Positions 60,201 to 64,000 of a stretch of DNA of 64,000 nucleotides are shown piece after piece (position 1 is the stretch's first letter; every line of letters begins with the position of its first letter). Below the pieces are notes generated by a model. The model ran no database searches and had not been told where the DNA came from. It saw only the letters and a list, made by a program, of their open reading frames with translations. The stretch covers positions 684,571-748,570 of the forward strand of contig VZSE01005880.1 in the NCBI GenBank assembly GCA_013398275.1, given 5' to 3'. A program made the translations under genes and the position numbers. This DNA is from Promerops cafer. Taxonomy: Eukaryota; Chordata; Aves; Passeriformes; Nectariniidae.

Positions 60201-63200
60201 GCCAAGGACCTGGTCAGCGAGCTTTCCCACCAGCACTATAGCCTGGGCTGATGCTGGCAGGGTGGGGACAGCCACCCTGGTGTGTAGAAGCAGATTTTAA
60301 TTAAATCTTGTCATATGGCAAAACTCTTGGAGTCCAAACACCAATGACTTCTCCATCTAGGCAGAGAGCAGCCCATCAAAGTATGTGAGATCTCAAGTGC
60401 AGGTGTGGGGACTGCTGAGTGCATTTGCTTGCCATATGAGCCCTCTCTTTACAAATTATAAATTGATGATAATTAAATTATTTTCATATGTATATCATAG
60501 TTTAAAAGTGATATAGAAATTTGCTTTAAAAGCAGTAAAGGGAATACTCACAGTCCCCCTACAGAGCAGCTCTTTTTTACTCCTGTTTTGCAGAGAGATA
60601 AAATGAGGTGCTGTGGATAAGTATCTGGTTTGGAGATCAGACAAACAGCTAGATGCAGAGCTAGAAATAGAAACCAGGAAACTTATTTTTCACTCTGTGC
60701 ACAACAGTATCATCCATTCTCCTCCTATGGGAAAGGGAAACAATGAAATTATCATGGGAGTGCTGCGAGCATTTGGAAGGTTGGAAGGAAAACATTTCCT
60801 TCCCCACATGTGTTGGCTTCCCTTCTATGCTTACCACAGTGAGCAGTAGCAGACCCTCAAGTCTTGTGTCCTAAGGAAATGTGTCATTTGCATTTCTGAC
60901 ACTTGCTGGGTGACATGAACTCCTCACAGATACAAGGCTACCCTCATTGAGCCTTCCAAGCATCCTTTGGGTGGGAGATGGAAGATCTGTTTGCTCACCA
61001 GCTGGGGACAGTGTATTGAGCCAAGCAGTGGCACTCCATCTCGCAACAGCTTGCTCTGAAATCAGAACATACACCACTATTTGGAGACATGTTCCCTCCT
61101 GACCCCTCAGCTACACACTCACAGCAAATATGGTTACCACAAGATTTTTGAAAACTCTCCTAATTATTGCTGTCTTTTTTTAAAAAAACAGTCTTACCTA
61201 GTTACTTGAGATATGGTTCAGAATATATGATTTTCTGTGTTCTGCACTTTGTTGTTAGCAATTGTTCCTCAAAGTTCATTCCTTCCGCCTCCGCTGAGCT
61301 CACAAGAACTTGCTTAGGATCAAGTGATAAATATTTTAAAAGTGCTTCCAGCAGCGTGGACTGAAATTTGGCAGGCTAAATCATGTTCAGGATAGATGCA
61401 GGCTGAAATGGTGGGACAGTCTGGGTATGGATCAGTTTTATCCAAGGAGAAGGCACCACCACTGCAGCCTTCTCCTGCCTAGGACATAGCAAGAAACCTG
61501 CTAGCAGGACAATGATGCCAATGCAGCCTCTGTATCTGCAGATGGGCTGCTCCTGCAGCCTGGGACCTTTTTTTTCAGCATGCTCATTTGACCAGAAGGA
61601 AGAAGCTGTGGATAGGACTGGGGAGTCACCTATAACCTCCAGTATGACTTAACTTGTTTGATTTAGCATGGGTAATTCCTTAGGCATCTGGTGATCAACG
61701 GGACCTGCTTGCAGCTGGGCCCCTTAATGCTGTTCACTTCTCAAAGAAATGCAGTAATGGAGTAGAACAGGCAGTAATGAAACTCTGAAAGACCCCAAAG
61801 CAGAGCTTCTTTTTCTCTTCCTTTAATTGCAAGGCTAATGTTCCACATAAATATCTAGCAGCTGGTTATTTGTGTATGTCACTCTGAAAGCCTGGCTAAA
61901 GAACAAGAGGGAGTACAGCTGGGAGTCAAAAAAGCTTTCAGAGGAGATAAGGCACTTTGCCACCAGCACTTCATGGGAGGGGCATTCAGACAGCAACCTG
62001 ATTTTAAAAGATTAAGTGCAGAGAGTATTAAGTTCATATAGAATTTAAATATTTATTAAAGATATGTACCAGAGGCAGCCACAAAGCACCAGGTTTAAGA
62101 AGGGACTCCTGAGAGAAAAGGTAAATACAGGTGGTATATAATCCTCTCTGTTTCCATAAGGAGAAATCAGTCAGACATTGCTAAATGAAAAAAAAGCATA
62201 AACCTCTGAAATGAGCTGAGCAGTAATTGCCTAATGTCAAAAAGACAAAGCACAGGGTTCTTTCCTCTATTCTCTTTATTATTTATAATTAACTTTTTGC
62301 TCAAACCTGCAGCCGTAACTGCTCCGGGTACAGAGTCACCGTCTGGGAAGCTACTGGAGGCTGACATTTTAAAGGCAGAAGGGATCTGAGCTAGCCCCTG
62401 AAGAGCAGGGTCTGTGCCTCTGTAGACAGTTCCTCTGATTTCTCATGCAAATATATGGATAAATATCCAATTATCTGTATCTGACAGACAGGCATGTCTG
62501 TATGAATAGAAACATGCAGCTGTGTGCTCATCTCAGACTCGGTGTTTAAAGACTGTCTCCTGCCTCAAGGAAGTTGGCATTCAAGAGGAGAGATGTGTTC
62601 ACCCCCAGACAGTAGCTGAAAGGGCATGGAAGTTCACGTGAGCCACCTCCAGCAGAACTGGCTTTCATGGACACAGGTGAGTAGAAGATCAGCTAATGGT
62701 CCAACAGCACAGCACAGCACGCTGAGGAGCAGAGGGCAACGCACAGCACATGTGGCACAGCAAGTTCATGTGCTGGGCTGTTGGGAACCAGTGCAAATGG
62801 AGGCTGTGTGGCTCAGCAGGGAAAATAAAAAAGTGAAAACAATCACAAGTAAAGACATGAAAGGGAATCCTTGCTAAGCAAGAAAGTCTTGGTTAAATTC
62901 CGAAATCGGGTTTAGAATGGGATCAGCCACTGCAGATGAGAACCTCTGCAAGGATATCACTCAGAGGAACTCAGCCTTAATGTGAGACACTTTTTTTATG
63001 CTCTGAAGAAATAACACTAAATTTTGAACTCCAGATGATCTAATTAAGTATGTTCCTGTCATCTTACCTTAGTCTTAGTAATGTCAAGAATACATCTGTT
63101 AGTACTTGCCAGCAAGCTGGATCTTTTAAAATTTTTCTCACAGAAAACCTTGACTCATCTCTTTCTCTTACCTCTGATATTTGTCCATTACCTAAATTCC

Positions 63201-64000
63201 ACTTAGCTTAACTAAAGCAAGGATGGCATAAGATGCCTGTTATAGTTATTCATTTCTAGTAAACCACTACTCATATTCATATCATGTTCTATTTCTAGTG
63301 ATTATAAACAATTTCCTCTATAATACAGGGCTGCTTTACTATTTATAGACCTACTAAAAGAGTTAAAATTATCAAAGGGCTAACACTTGAGAGACAGGAC
63401 ATGATCAATTGCCAGCACCAGTGCCAGGGCAAAGAAAAGTCTGTGAGAAGATAGCTTGAAGAGGTGATATTGGTTGGAGGGAATTTCCCACCAGCCATTT
63501 GCTAACAGGGGTTTTGCTATCCAGATGCAAGCCCCTGGCACAGCTGTTGCTTGGTGCCACAGGACTTCCTTTCTCACTCTTCAGAGAGCTGCCTCTGAGG
63601 CTTGCTCTGCAGTGCAAGTGCTGCTGCCCTTGTTCATTGTGCAGGACTTCACTTTCAGGATGACTGTGTTCAGCCCTTTCCTGTCAAATCCATGTCCTTT
63701 AACTTATTTCCAAAATGGCAAAATTCTTAGGCATTTCCTAACTCCCTGGCATCATAAACTCAGAAAGCTGAACGGACTTAGAGCAGCCTAAGCTAATTTA
63801 CAAGATCCATTTTACTGGCAGGATTTCATTTTAAAGGTTTTCCCCCCCTGTTTTTAAATGCTTGCCAAATGGTCCTGCAAACATGTTGACTTGGATGCTC
63901 TCAACACGGGCAGTCTCTAACTGTGCAATTAATGGCTCTCAAATATTTGCACTGTGGGAATGTGGGAGTACTATTGTTTTTCTTCCCAGGCAAACATGAT
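57238..64000. other. gene-free stretch to right edge, with possible conserved non-coding segments
   Basis: No exon of TP53I11 or any other gene was recognised on either strand. Two segments, about 58140-58350 and 61800-62060, are free of repeats and carry clustered AT-rich homeodomain-type cores, for example ATTAATTGCATAAAAAGATA near 58166. They look like candidate enhancers but conservation cannot be judged from one genome. Confidence 0.35.

Noticed and set aside
1..64000. Search for CRISPR arrays, tRNA, rRNA and exons of SYT13 or TP53I11
   Set aside because: No regularly spaced repeats, tRNA-like or rRNA sequence, or residues typical of those neighbours were seen.

Overview
This is nuclear DNA from a vertebrate, almost certainly a bird. 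The evidence is four CR1 LINE 3' ends of avian type, a solo LTR of a kind I recall from songbird genomes, sparse interspersed repeats, isolated CpG islands, and a spliced PRDM11 gene. No prokaryotic, CRISPR, tRNA or rRNA feature was seen.

The anchor gene is PRDM11, on the minus strand. Four consecutive 5' coding exons can be placed to the base (16363-16248, 15865-15762, 14834-14572, 13782-13715). All have AG/GT borders and compatible phases, and together encode about the first 183 residues: the N-terminus, a zinc-knuckle-like segment and the first part of the PR/SET domain. The rest of the PR domain and the C-terminal part were not found at lower coordinates, so they probably lie beyond position 1. 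The likely PRDM11 promoter is a CpG island at 32.95-34.13 kb, broken by an 835-base run of N and containing an 18-bp GC-rich minisatellite.

A second real gene lies on the same strand at lower coordinates: a two-exon gene (8221-7813 joined to 6154-5568) for a 331-residue protein with a Myb/SANT-like DNA-binding domain, of the MYPOP/NAIF1/TSNARE1 type related to Harbinger transposon proteins. If PRDM11 continues past the left edge, this gene is nested in a PRDM11 intron. A small CpG-rich block at 12.88-13.26 kb is a candidate promoter for it. Poly(A) signals at 3826-3831 or 2939-2944 could end it.

The right half (34-64 kb) has no recognisable protein gene. It holds a 1,052-bp solo LTR with a perfect 5-bp target duplication, an (ATT)n/(GTT)n microsatellite, a second CpG island at 42.2-42.7 kb followed directly by a CR1 end, a long minus-oriented CR1 fragment at 43.85-44.58 kb, a small minisatellite and two G-quadruplex-type G-runs. 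In mammals TP53I11 lies on the far side of the PRDM11 promoter and SYT13 beyond its 3' end. Neither coding sequence was seen here, so this side is probably intergenic or regulatory DNA.
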